Shown: positions 21,701 through 33,050 of the stretch, in pieces
Layout of the letters: each line of letters begins with the position of its first letter
Position numbering within the stretch: the first letter of the stretch is position 1
Assembly: GCF_018294505.1 (NCBI RefSeq)
Contig: NC_057809.1
Coordinates: 505,050,506-505,114,505 of the forward strand
Source of the DNA: Triticum aestivum
Taxonomy: Eukaryota; Streptophyta; Magnoliopsida; Poales; Poaceae
Reading direction: 5' to 3'
Length of the DNA: 64,000 nucleotides
Translations under genes and position numbers: made by a program
The notes under the pieces: model-generated
The model's database searches: none
What the model was told of the DNA's origin: nothing
The model's input: only the letters and a program-made list of their open reading frames with translations

Positions 21701-22628
21701 TGAGCACGGGCGGGCGCGGTGGCTGCGCACGGCGACGAGCGCACGCGGGGGCTGCGGGCGAGGCCATGGCCGATGCGGCGATGGAGAAAACGGCAAGGGC
21801 GGGCGCGCGCGGAGGACGGGGGCCGCGTGAGCGGGCGCGGCTGCGATCGCGTGGGCATGCGCGTGCACCACGGCACGAGGAGCAGAGGCAGGGCGGCGTC
21901 AGCGGCCACAGCGTCGGCGAGGTCGCGCGGTAGCAGCAGAGCAGTAGGGGGGGCGGCGGAGACGAGTGCGGCGGCGGGGCTCACATTGCCGGTAGGGGAG
22001 TGGCAGCGGGGCGCGAGGTGGAGGTCGAGGACGTCGCGCGTAGGAGGAAGCAGGCCGGTGGGGAAGTCCGGCAAGGCGTTCTCCGGCGAGGTCCAGGCGC
22101 GAGCTCCGGTCGGCGACGACCGAGGTGGCCGTGATGGCGCGGCGACGGGGTCGGGTCGCCCGATCCCGATCCAATCGGGGGGGGGGGAGTGTGAGTGGTG
22201 AGTGGGGTCGTGGGGTTAGGGTTTGGTCGTGGGGGGGATAAGGGAGGCGGGGGTGGTGGTCGGTTGGGCCGGTGGCCGAATGGGCCAGCCTGCTGGGCCG
22301 AAGCCCAGTGGGGGGGCCTTTCTCTCTTTTCCTTTTTTTGTTAGTTTGTTTTCTGTTTTCTTTTATTTCTTTCCCTTTTTTGTTTTATTTATTTTAAATC
22401 ATTTAGTCACTATATAAAAAAATGTGTTCTCTCTACTAAAATTATCCTTGCAATATTCGGCACCCACCGAACATTTTTGCTTAATAATTTGAAAACTTTT
22501 ATTATTGACATTAACTTAAATTTGAATTTTGAAGCGGTGTCGAATTAACCTGAGATTAACTACAGTGACCGAGGTGACATGGCACCATTAACGTGAGATT
22601 ATGGTAGCATGATTATCCGGGCGTTACA
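18770..22628 (-). repeat. 3' LTR of element E (3859 bp)
   Basis: The plus-strand reading is TGTGACGCCCC to CGGGCGTTACA. It matches 28462-32314 through its full length, apart from small indels, including about 40 bases present at 31100-31145 and absent here. It contains an AT-rich block with repeated TTAATTAA (about 20920-21260) directly followed by a very GC-rich block (about 21295-22190). Long overlapping frames in the GC block are composition artefacts. Confidence 0.92.
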
Positions 22629-22646
22629 AATCTCCTCCACTACAAG
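22629..22646 (-). other. Polypurine tract of element E
   Basis: The minus strand reads TTGTAGTGGAGGAGATT just before the 3' LTR start TGTAACGCCC. Confidence 0.75.
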
Positions 22647-22663
22647 AAATCTCATCCCGAGAT

Positions 22664-25600
22664 TTAGGAGGTAGAAGGAAACAGTGCGGGGTATTCATCA
22701 CGCAGGCGGTCCTCGCGTTCCCAAGTGGCTTCGTCTTCAGAGTGATTCGACCACTGGACTTTGAGGAACTTGATCGCCTTCTGACGTGTGCAACGTTCAG
22801 CTTGTTCGAGAATGCGGACCAGATCCTCTTTATAGGAGAGGTCCTGTTGCAATTCGAGCACTTCATGATCCACTGCTCGTATTGGATCCTTGAAGCAACG
22901 GCGGAGCTGTGACACCTGGAACACATCGTGAACCTGAGAAAGGTTCGGCGGAAGCTCCAGTTGATATGCCACTTTTCCACGCCTTTCGAGAATAGTGAAG
23001 GGACCAATATAGCGAGGAGCTAGCTTGCCCTTGATCCTGAAGCGGTGAGCACCCTTCATTGGTGTAACTCGAAGATAAGCCTTTTCGCCAGGTTGATAGA
23101 CCACGTCTTTGTGATGATGGTCATACTGACTCTTCTGACGTGACTGAGCAGTCTTGAGATTCTCACGAATAGTGCGGACTTGTTCTTCGGCCTGTTGGAT
23201 AAATCCGGACTGAAGAGTGGACGTTCCCCAGTTTCTGACCAGTTCAGAGGGGTCCGACACTTTCGTCCATATAGCACTTCGAAGGGGGACATCTTCAGAC
23301 TAGCTTGATAGCTATTATTATAAGAGAACTCGGCATATGGAAGAGATTCTTCCCATTTCTTGCCGAAGGAAATTACACAAGCTCGAAGCATGTCTTCGAG
23401 AACTTGGTTGACACGTTCAACCTGTCCTTGCGACTGAGGATGAAACGTCGTACTGAACGACAGGTGAGTTCCCATAGCTTCTTGGAAACTTGCCCAAAAT
23501 CTTGAAGTGAATGAGCTGCCACGGTCTGAACTGATAACCAGTGGAATACCGTGAAGTGAAACAATTCTGGACATGTAGAGAGTAGCAAGCTAACTAGCAG
23601 TGGTTGTCTCTTTGACCGCCAGAAAATGTGCAACTTTAGAAAGCCGGTCAATGACGACAAGAATAGCATCATTACCTTTCTGCGATTTGGGATATCTAGT
23701 GACGAAGTCCATTTCAACATGGTCCCATTTCCATTCAGGAATAGAGATAGGTTGCAGAGTTCCAGCAGGCCTTTGATGATCTGCTTTGATATGACGACAA
23801 ATGTCACACTCAGCAACATAACGAGCAATATCCTACTTCATATTAGACCACCAGAATCTTTGACGGATGACCTGGTACATCTTTGTACTACCAGGATGAA
23901 TAGACAAAGGCGTATCATGAGCTTCTTTCATAACCTCTTTAGTCTGATCCAGGTTTTTCCTCGAACGTGGTACCACTAGGCGACCTTTGAAGTACAAGGC
24001 GCCATCATCGGCGATAGAGAAGAAGGAGGGCTTTCCTTTTGCTAGATGGCGTTTAATCTTATGGACTTCAGAGTCATAACCTTGAATAGTCTTTATACCA
24101 GCTACGAGATCTGGTACGACAACCAGGGTATTTAGAGAACCCTTAGTAACAACACGAAGATTCATCTTCTGAAACTCTGGGGGAGGGGGGCAAGTGCTCT
24201 AGGAGGAACAATATGAAGGTTCAGCTTTCTAAATTCTTCGACAAGCGAAGGCTGAACTTTGTGAACCTGGAGGTGATTGCAGTAAGACTTGCGGCTCAAG
24301 GCATTAGCCATTACATTAGCCTTGCCGGGGGTATAGGATATACACACGTTAAAGTCTGCAACAGTCTCCATCCCTCTTTGCTGACGGAGGTTCAGATCTG
24401 GCTGAGTAAACAGATACTTCAGACTTTGGTGGTCGGTGAAGATCTCGCAACGATTACCGAGAAGGTAATGTCGCCACTGCTTTAGTGCATGAATGACAGC
24501 AGCAAGCTCGAGGTCATGAACTGGGTAGTTTTCTTCGTGAGGGCGCAGTTGACGAGAGGCATAAGCAATCACTCTGCGCTCTTGCATTAGGACACAGCCT
24601 AATCCTTGACGGGAAGCGTCGCAGTAAATGACGAAGTCCTTCTTAGTATCAGGTGGAGCAAGCACTGGGGTAGAAGTTAACTTGTCTTTGAGCACCTGGA
24701 AACTTTCCTGACACTTGTCTGTCCATTCGAACTTGACACCCTTATGCAACAGATTAGTCAGAGGCCTGGCAATCTTGGAGAAGTTCTCGATGAATCAACG
24801 ACAATAGCTGGCGAGACCGAGAAAACTTCGGACTTGCTTGACATTCTTCAGAGGAGTCTAATCGAGAATAGCCTGAACTCATTCAGGGTTGATGACAATA
24901 CCATCCTTGGAGATGACATGCCCAAGATAGGTTACTTCGGGGAGCCAGAATTCACACTTGGAATACTTAGCATACAATTGATGCTCCCGAAGCTTTTCCA
25001 GCACAAGACGAAGATGTTCAACATGTTCTTCCTCGTTCTTGGAAAATACAAGGATATCGTCCAGATAAACCACGACGAACTTGTCGAGGTAATCCATGAA
25101 TATATAGTTCATCAGGCGAGAGAAGGTGGCGGGAGCATTCGTTAAGCCGAATGACATGACGGTGTACTCATATGATCCATACCGATTCACGAAGGCGGTT
25201 TTTGGGATGTCCTCTTCACGAACATGGATCTGGTGGTAACCCGACCTCAAGTCGAGTTTGGAGAACACTGATGAGCCAGCCAGTTGATCATAAAGATCAT
25301 TGATCCGAGGAAGAGGATATTTATTCTGAATGGTAGCTTGGTTTATAGGACGGTAGTCTTGGACTAATTGGTTTGTCCCATCCTTCTTCTTAACAAAGAG
25401 AGAAGGTGCTCCCCAAGGAGAGCAACTTGGGCGAATGAAACCTTTGACAAGAGATTTGTCGATTTCCTCCTTAAGCTCAATGAGTTCATGCGGTGGCATC
25501 TTGTAGGGTCGTTTAGCTATAGGGGTGGTGTCGGGTTTCAAATCGATGATGAATTCGACAGATCTAGCAGGGGGAATCCCTGGAAGTTCTTCCGAAAAGA

Positions 25601-25930
25601 CGTCTTGGAATTCATGAACGATGGGAATGTTTTCAATGCCCTTGAGTGGTGCAGCATTCAGCGCATTCAAGGCATAAAGTCGTGCCTCGGCGTTCTGAAC
25701 TAGATGAGCTTGGTAAGCAATTATTTCATCAGAAGGGTGTAGCAGATGGACGACCTTAGTGGCGCAAACTATAGAAGCAGTATGCGCTTTCAACCAATCC
25801 ATCCCCAGAATGAGGTCTATGTTAGATGACTTCAGGATAATGGGAGAGGCATAGAATTCCAGCCCTTTGATTTCCACAGGGACGTCGATGCCAACCAGTG
25901 AGGTTCGGCATTGTCCCACGGGGTTTTTAC
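22664..25930 (-). pseudogene. Protease end, RT, RNase H, integrase and chromodomain of E
   Basis: RT is open at 25919-24879 with [30 protein letters not shown] and an intact catalytic [11 protein letters not shown]. Stops follow at 24879 and nearby. RNase H (24749-24162) shows [29 protein letters not shown] and [10 protein letters not shown]. Integrase shows HPGSTKMYQ with CDICRH, MDFVT, ISSDRGSSF and HPQSQGQVERVNQ, so the acidic triad is present, with in-frame stops near 23833 and 23590 and a shift near 23215. The last frame (22664-23260) has a GPF-like RYIGPFTILE and ends KFLKVQWSNHSEDEATWE, typical of a chromodomain. This places E in the chromovirus branch of Ty3/gypsy. Confidence 0.9.
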
Positions 25931-27132
25931 CAATACCGAAGTGTTCATCTCCTCACACTTAATGTCATCCTTGTATGCAAAATCTTCTGACATGAATGAA
26001 TGCGATGCTCCTGAATCAAATAAAACAGATGCATGTACTGAATTTACGAGGAGCGTACCCATCACAGTAGCAGGCTGGTCTTGAGCTTCATTAAGATCAA
26101 CGTGGTTGGCATGAACACGACCATAAGACCTAGCATTGTTGTTGCAAGGCTGGTTGTTTCCACGGCCAGCTGTAGGGAGGGCTAGTTGATTCTGGTTCTG
26201 GTTGCATTCCCTAGCACGGTGTCCTGGTTGACCACACCTGAAGCACAAACCATTATTGGGAGTGGGAACAGGAGCTTGGGGTGGTGGAGCTGGAAGCCTT
26301 GGCTGCCTAGTTGGTGGGGGAGGCAGACGTTGTGCAGCATATGACTGCCTTGGAGCAGGTGCAGTTGGCTGATACATGCTGTTGGGAATCCATATCCTAC
26401 GCTTCTGCGAAGACGGGCCCGAAGATGAGCCCGTGTCATGGTTGCGCCTGTGAGAGCTCCGGTATTCTTGCAGACCAATTTCGACATTGATGGCCTTGTT
26501 CACCAGGGTGGCGAAATCAGCAAAGTCGTGCACTAGAGCTTGATATCAGCTTGAAGGCCATCATGGAACTTCTCCTGTCTGCGTGCATCAGTTGCAATGT
26601 CTTCTTCATCATAGCGGGACAAGTCCAGAAACTCCCGTTGATGAGCTTCCACAGTTTTGTTGCCTTGGGTGAGGCTGCGAAACTCGTGCTTCTTACGGTC
26701 CATGACTCCCTGAGGAATGAAGCGAGCACAGAAAGCAGCTTAGAAGTCTGGCCAGGTGATGATTGTTCCAACTGGCAAAGTACGCCTGTGGCTGTCCCAC
26801 CATTGAGCAGCGGGTCCCTTCAGGAAGAAGGAAGCAAAGGTGACATAGCTGGCAGGGGCTACATCAGCAGACTCCATCTCATAGGTGATGTCATGGAGCC
26901 AGTCATCAGCATCCAGAGGATGAGTTGAGCTGCGGTACACAGTTGGGTTCAGGCGCATGAAATCCTGCAGAGTTACTGGGGTTGGTTGCTGGTTCATATT
27001 GGGGCGAGGAAACTGAGCCATCATATTCTCCATGAACTGGCGATTCATCTCAAGCTGTTGGATCATACCAGTCATGTACTCAGGCGGTGGTGGGGCGTTG
27101 CCACCACGACCACGACCACCTGGTCTAACCAT
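25832..27132 (-). pseudogene. gag and protease of element E
   Basis: Translation would start MVRPGGRGRGGNAPPPPEYM at 27132. The capsid-like part includes DADDWLHDITYEM and PAAQWWDSH. A stop at 26740 (from a Q codon, inferred) and a shift near 26530 interrupt it. The next frame (26533-25832) has the zinc knuckle CFRCGQPGHRARECN and the protease active site VLFDSGASHSFMS. A further shift near 25922 joins the RT frame. Confidence 0.88.
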
Positions 27133-27369
27133 CCTGCTAATATATAACAGGAGTAGTTCAGCATTGAGAAATTGCGAGGACAAGAATCATTCATGAAGAA
27201 ACATGCATAATGAAAGGAACACGATAGATACTACATAGTAGTTGGCACGTCTTACAAAAGTGATCATGCATAGAGTTCGGTACATAGAGTTCAGTACACA
27301 GACTAAGATCATCATAGGCGGCACGCAGGCTCGCGGCGAATGCATCTAACACTGACAAGCAATTCTACA

Positions 27370-28125
27370 TCAGTCCCACGTGGTACTGCGGAGGTAGCTG
27401 TAGCCTAAAAGCTGGTAGTGTGGCATCGGGAACTCCACGTCGGCAACCTGGGGTCCGTGGGTACTCTGGTGCAGAACCCGACGCTCAAGTGGCAGAAGAG
27501 GACCAAGTGCGGGAGAGTAGCCTCCCACATCTGGCCAACCGACGCCCTGGGGCATCACGGTCCTGGCTGGGTAGATCGCAGAACATGGCAGCTCTCTAGA
27601 TCCGACAAAGGGGTGCAACATCATCAGAGCATAGTAAAGGTGCTGACATGTGGTGTACAACTCGTGGCGAAGAGCTCGGTTAACTCGATCCAGCCCATCA
27701 GCATGCAGAACCAAGTTCTGATGGTAGAAGGGCTCTCGAGTGACAGTGGAATAGGCAGCAGTGTAGTAACCCTCCGCACCAACATCGGATGCGATAGCGA
27801 TGTGCCTGAAGGGGGAGGTGTCCAACTCCTGATATTCTCCACGAAGACGTGTCAGAGCAGCATAAGCAGCATTGTGGACCGCCATATCGATAATCACTCC
27901 AACACCATGAGCAGTGTGCAGAACGGTAGTGGAGTCATACTCCCAAGAGTAGAGGTGGACGATGGCACGGTACTGCTCCTGGTTGAAGTCCTGATACTCC
28001 TCATAGATGGTGTACTCAGGGTGCCAGAGATAACCCAGATAGGTCATCATCTCAACCAACACAGCAGGTGATCCTGAGGCACCAATGGCCATCGAGTGGC
28101 GCACGACCTGCCTCATGGGTTCCAT
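27370..28125 (-). CDS. Intact upstream ORF of element E, function unknown
   Basis: This is an uninterrupted frame of 251 codons from MEPMRQVVRHSMAIGASG to LRSTTWD. It lies between the E primer-binding site and gag, in the same orientation and with a short gap (about 240 bases) before the gag start. No known domain, signal peptide or zinc motif is seen. It is rich in Tyr, His and Leu, with a tract EPFYHQNLVLHADGLDRVNRA and a C-terminal half rich in aromatic residues. It is the only long frame of E without a stop or shift, though gag and pol beside it carry many. The opposite-strand frame 27418-28071 is taken as its shadow. It may be a lineage-specific accessory ORF; I do not assign a function. 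Confidence 0.6.
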   Translation of the reverse strand: MEPMRQVVRHSMAIGASGSPAVLVEMMTYLGYLWHPEYTIYEEYQDFNQEQYRAIVHLYSWEYDSTTVLHTAHGVGVIIDMAVHNAAYAALTRLRGEYQELDTSPFRHIAIASDVGAEGYYTAAYSTVTREPFYHQNLVLHADGLDRVNRALRHELYTTCQHLYYALMMLHPFVGSRELPCSAIYPARTVMPQGVGWPDVGGYSPALGPLLPLERRVLHQSTHGPQVADVEFPMPHYQLLGYSYLRSTTWD

Positions 28126-28445
28126 CTGAAAACAAAGATGTTTTCGCAGGAGTCAAATGACAATGTGGATAATGTTCAAATACTACTCTAAAGAATAACT
28201 AGGGCTTATCCAACTTTGGGGTGAACGTGGTCACGGGATCCTAATGTTAGAGTTAGTAAAATCGTTTAACTCGAGTAGGAGAGAGTTCAGAGTCCCAGAG
28301 TAAGGATCGAGGAGTAAAAGATCCTAATACCACCCAGATGGCGACGTGGGCCCGTAAGGCACACAACCATGTTAGTAAAAGTTTTTGTAATGTCTAGACT
28401 CGACTTCGGCCAAGGAGTGTGGAAGTGGGATTCCTACAGGCAGTC

Positions 28446-28461
28446 GGCTCTGATACCAACT
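28446..28461 (-). other. Primer-binding site of element E (initiator tRNA-Met type)
   Basis: The minus strand reads TTGGTATCAGAGCC directly after the LTR end ...GGGGGCGTCACA, matching the 3' end complement of initiator tRNA-Met. Confidence 0.88.
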
Positions 28462-31400
28462 TGTGACGCCCCCGATTCAATCGTACACTAATCATACACG
28501 CAAACGTGTACGATCAAGATCAGGGACTCATGTGAAGATATCACAACACAACTCTACAAATAAAATAAGTCATACAAGCATTATATTACAAGCCAGGGCC
28601 ATGAAGGCTCGAATACAAGAGCTCGGTCATAGACAAGTCAGCGGAAGCAACAATATCTGAGAACAGACATAAGTTAAACAAGTTTGCCTTAAGAAGGCTA
28701 GCACAAACTGGGATATAGATCGAAAGAGGCGCATGCCTCCTGGCTGGGATCCTCCTAGACTACTCCTGGTCGTCGTCAGCGGGCTGCACGTAGTAGTAGG
28801 CACCTCCCGAGTAATAGTAGTTGTCATCGACGGTGGCGTCTGGCTCCTGGGCTCCAATGTCTGGTCGCAGCAATCGAGTATAGAAAAGGGGGAAAATAGG
28901 GAACAAAGCAACCGTGAGTACTCATCCAAAGCACTCACAAGCAAGGAGCTACACTACATATGTATGCATTGGTATCAAATGGAATAAGGGTATCATATGT
29001 GGACTGAACTGCAGAAAGCCGGAATAAGAGGGGGATAACTAGTCCTGTCGAAGACTACGCTTCTGGTAACCTCCATCTTGCAGCAGGAGAAGAGAGTAGA
29101 TGGTAAGTTCACCAAGTAGCGTCGTGTAGCATAATCCTAACCGATGATCCTCCCCTCGTCGCCCTGTGAGAGAATGATCACCGGTTGTATCTGGCACTTG
29201 GAAGGGTGTGTTTTATTAAGTATCCCGTTCTAGTTGTCATAAGGTCAAGGTACAACTCCAAGTCGTCCTGTTACCGAAGATCACAGCTATTCGAATAGAT
29301 TAACTTCCCCGTAGGGTGCACCACATAACCCAACACGCTCGATCCCATTTGGTCGGACACACTTTCCTGGGTCAAGCAGGGGTGCACCACATAACCCAAC
29401 ACGTCGCAGCCCTACCTAGGCACAATAGAGAGGTCAACACGCCGGTCTAAATCGTATGGCACAGGGGTCCGGGCCCATCGCCCATTGCACACCTGCATGT
29501 TGCGTACGCGGCCGGTGAGCAGACCTAGCCTCCCTTATACAAGAGCAGGCGTTCCTGTCCAACCCGGCGCGCGCCGCTCAGTCGCTGACGTCACGAAGGC
29601 TTCGGCTGATACCACGACGTCGAGTGCCCATAACTGTCCCCGCGTAGATGGTTAGTGCGTATAGGCCAGTAGCCAGACTCAGATCAAATACCAATATCTC
29701 GTTAAATGTGTTATCTTGAAATAACCGCGAACGTCGACCAGGGCCAGGCCCACCTCTCTCCTAGGTGGTCTCAACCTGCCCTGTCGCTCCGCCACAAAGT
29801 AACCGTCGGGGGCCTTCGGGAACTCAGGCCCACCTCTACCGGGATGGAACCACCTGCCCCTTTAGCCCCCAACATCGGAATCACTCGCGGGTACTCCTAC
29901 GAGCCGACCCGACTTTAATCACCACAAGTATCATATATTATGTATATAAGTATATACCCATGATCAACTCCCGAGTGATCGTGGCCCGATAGTATAGCAT
30001 GGCAGATGGACAAGAATGTAGGGCCACTGATGGTAAACTAGCATCCTATACTAAGCATTAGGATTGCAGGTAAAGGTAACAACAGTAGTAGCAAGGACAG
30101 GCTATGCATCAGGATAGGATTAACGGAAAGCAGTAACATGCTACACTACTCTAATGGAAGTAGTATAGAGGAGAGTAGGCGATATCTGGTGATCAAGGGG
30201 GGGGGGCTTGCCTGGTTGCTCTGGCAAGAGAGAGGGGTCGTCAACACCGTAGTCGTACTGGGTAGCAGCGGCGTCGGTCTCGGTGTCTAGCGAGAGAAGA
30301 GGGGGGAGAAACAATAAATATAATGCAAACAAATGCATGACGATGCATGACATGACAAAGCGTAAAGCTAGGTGTGCCCTAACGCGGTACGAGGTGGTAC
30401 CGGTGAAGGGGGGAAACATCCGGGAAATTATCCCCGGTGTTTCGCGTTTTCGGACAGACGAACCAGAGGGGGAAAGTTGCGTGTTTGCTATGCTAGGGAT
30501 GTGTGGCGGACGAACGGGCTGCGTATCCGGATTCGTCTCGTCGTTCTGAGCAACTTTCATGTACAAAGTTTTTTCATCCGAGCTACGGTTTAAAATATAT
30601 GATTTTCTAAAGATTTTATTAATTTCTGGAATTTAATTAATTATTTAAATTAATTCAAAATTGTATTTATGACATCAGCATGATGTCATACTAACGTCAG
30701 CAGTCAACAGGGTTGACTGGTCAACCTGACCAGTGGGTCCCACTGCTCAGTGACACATTTTAATTAAACAATTTAATTAACCTAATTAGTATTAATTAGG
30801 GGGTGGGCCCCACTATCATACTAATTAATTAGCTAATTAACTAACCGGGTTAATTAGATAACTAATGTTTAATTATTTGATTAGTTTAATCAATCAAAAT
30901 TAATTAAGTTAATTAATTCTTTAATCAATTAATTAATTATTTTATTTTTATTTTTCTTTTTTCTTTTTTTAAAATACGTTCTAGGGGCGGCCCCACATGT
31001 AAAAGGCACGGAGGCCTTAGCGGGCACAGGGTGGTGTTGGTGCGGGCGTGAGCCCGACTAGGCACTGGGCAAGGCCAGCCGCGGGGTGGGGCTCGGCGTT
31101 TGGCGCTGGCGAGGCACGGCCGGCCGTAGTGGCGTAGGGCGGCGGAGCCGTGCAGCAGCGGGAGTGGCGGCGGGAGTAGGTACGGGCGGCTGGGCGTAGG
31201 TGGGTGCGGCCAGGGCGCGGAGGAAGTGGAGCAGGCGCAGGGGAGCAGAACTCCGGGCGTGGGCGCGGCGAGCGCGTCGAGGGGGAAGCAGGGGCGGTGG
31301 CGCGCTGCAGAGGGAGCAAGCGGGCGGGGCACGCGAGGCACACAGGTGAGGTGCGAAGGCGAGCCGCGACGTGCGCGCGACGCGATTGTGTTGGTGCGGG

Positions 31401-32314
31401 GCCGCGGTGAGCACGGGCGGGCGCGGTGGCTGCACACGGCGACGAGCGCGCGCGGGGGCTGCGGGTGAGGCCATGGACGATGCGGCGATGGCGAAAACGG
31501 CAAGGGCGGGCGCGCGCGGAGGACGGGGCCGCGCGAGCGGGCACGACTGCGGTCGCGTAGGCGTACGCGTGCACCACGGCACGAGGAGCAGAGGCGGGGC
31601 GGCGTCAGCGGCCACGGCATCGGCGAGGTCGCGCGGCAGCAGCAGAGGAGTAGGGGGGCGGCGGAGGCGAGTGCGGCGGCGGGGCTCACATTGCCGGTAG
31701 GGGAGTGGCAGCGGGGCGCGAGGTGCAGGTCGAGGACGTCGTGCGTAGGAGGAAGCAGGCCGGTGGGGAAGTCCGGCAAGGTGTTCTCCGACGAGGTCTA
31801 GGCGCGGGCTCCGGTCGGCGATGACCGAGGTGGCCGCGATGGCGCGGCGACGGGGTCGGGTCGCCCGATCCCGATCCAATTGGGGGGGGGGAGTGGGAGT
31901 GGTGAGTGGGGTCGTGGGGTTAGGGTTTGGTTGTGGGGGGATAAGGGAGGCGGGGGAGGTGGTCGGTTGGGCCGGTGTGCTGGGCCGAAGCCCAGTGGGG
32001 GGCCTTTCTCTCTTTTCCTTTTTTTGTTAGTTTGTTTTCTATTTTCTTTTATTTCTTTCCCTTTTCTGTTTTATTTATTTTAAATCACTTAGTCACTATA
32101 TAAAAAAATGTGTTCTCTCTACTAAAATTATCCTTGCAATATTCGGCACCCACCGAACATTTTTGCTTAATAATTTGAAAACTTTTATTGTTGACATTAA
32201 CTTAAATTTGAATTTTGAAGCGGTGTCGAATTAACCCAAGATTAACTACAGTGACCGAGGTGACATGGCACGATTAACGTGAGATTACGGTAGCATGATT
32301 ATCCGGGCGTTACA
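28462..32314 (-). repeat. 5' LTR of element E (3853 bp)
   Basis: This is the partner of 18770-22628. At 29375-29403 a short segment duplicates a word found about 65 bases upstream (GGTGCACCACATAACCCAAC), replacing the sequence present in the other LTR. It has the same AT-rich to GC-rich switch near 30970. Confidence 0.92.
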
Positions 32315-32316
32315 CT

Positions 32317-32976
32317 ATGTTTGATGAAGATGATGTTTTTGAGAATATATTTGCTGCAATTAATGTTTGTCCCAAGCTTGGGGATGCTACGCTTAACGAG
32401 GATGATATTTTTAGTCTCTTAAGTTTTGATATGCAAATTTATAATGATGATAGCATGCCTCCTACTTATGATAATTATTGTGATGATACATATGCTATAA
32501 AAAGTAGTGATGATTATATTTATAAAACTTGTCATGATTATGATTACCCTTTTTCTAAACATTACTCTTTTAATGTGGAAACAATTTATAGTATTCAAGT
32601 CTCTTATGATACTCCCACTATTTCGATTAAGAAGAAATTTGCTTATGTGGAGAGTAATAAAATTTCTATGCTTGTAGATCATGAAAAGAATGCTTTAGGT
32701 GCTGGTTATATTGTTGAATTCATTCATGATGCTACTGAAAATTATTTTGAGGGAGGAATATATGTTTGTAGGAATTGCAATAATATCAAGCTTCCTCTCT
32801 ATGTGCTTAAAGTTTTGAAGCTATGCTTGTTTTGCCTTCCCATGCTAGTTGTTTATTGTTTCCATAAGTTGTTTGCTCACAAAATCCCTATGCATAGGAA
32901 GTGGGTTGGACTTAAATGTGCTAGTCATATTCTTCATGATGCTCTCTTTATGTTACAATTCTTATCTTCTATATGA
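32317..32976 (+). CDS. Acidic ORF of element F, 219 codons, 5' end uncertain
   Basis: The open frame starts MFDEDDVFENIFAAIN and ends LFMLQFLSSI. It is acidic and Asp/Tyr-rich in the first half (TYDNYCDDTYAIKSSDDY), with Cys/His residues in the second half and a hydrophobic stretch followed by PMHRKWVGLK. The ATG is only two bases from the E insertion, so the real N-terminus may lie in sequence lost with the left flank. The MHRKxVxL motif and the downstream box are shared with B, so the two ORFs are probably related. No enzymatic motif is seen. Confidence 0.6.
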   Translation: MFDEDDVFENIFAAINVCPKLGDATLNEDDIFSLLSFDMQIYNDDSMPPTYDNYCDDTYAIKSSDDYIYKTCHDYDYPFSKHYSFNVETIYSIQVSYDTPTISIKKKFAYVESNKISMLVDHEKNALGAGYIVEFIHDATENYFEGGIYVCRNCNNIKLPLYVLKVLKLCLFCLPMLVVYCFHKLFAHKIPMHRKWVGLKCASHILHDALFMLQFLSSI

Positions 32977-32999
32977 GCATCATTGAAATCATCATGCCT

Positions 33000-33050
33000 A
33001 GCTAGGGGCGTTAAACGATAGCGCTTGTTGGGAGGCAACCCAATTTTATT
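33000..33050 (+). other. Conserved post-ORF box of element F
   Basis: The sequence CTAGCTAGGGGCGTTAAACG is followed by AGCGCTTGTTGGGAGGCAAC. A related motif follows the B ORF (15223-15246 on the minus strand). It lies right after the stop codon region; its role is unknown. Confidence 0.55.

Larger units (their letters stand above)
18555..32314 (-). mobile_element. Element E: chromovirus-type Ty3/gypsy element with partial tandem copy
   Basis: On the minus strand: 5' LTR (28462-32314), primer-binding site (about 28446-28461), an upstream ORF (27370-28125), gag (27132 on), protease, RT, RNase H, integrase with a chromodomain-like end (to 22664), polypurine tract, 3' LTR (18770-22628), then a second primer-binding site and leader (18555-18769). 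The final part makes this LTR-internal-LTR-partial internal, not a simple insertion. A single 5-base flank CTATG at 32315-32319 has no partner on the left. The LTRs are unusually long (3.86 and 3.85 kb) and differ at about 6 of the first 155 bases by eye. Confidence 0.9.

Noticed and set aside
21252..22201. Long overlapping open frames on both strands, Arg/Ala/Pro-rich
   Set aside because: They lie in the GC-rich block of the E LTR, occur on several frames at once and recur in the other LTR. This is an effect of composition.
27418..28071. Plus-strand frame of 217 codons
   Set aside because: It lies opposite the intact upstream ORF of E, in the wrong orientation for E, and has no motif.
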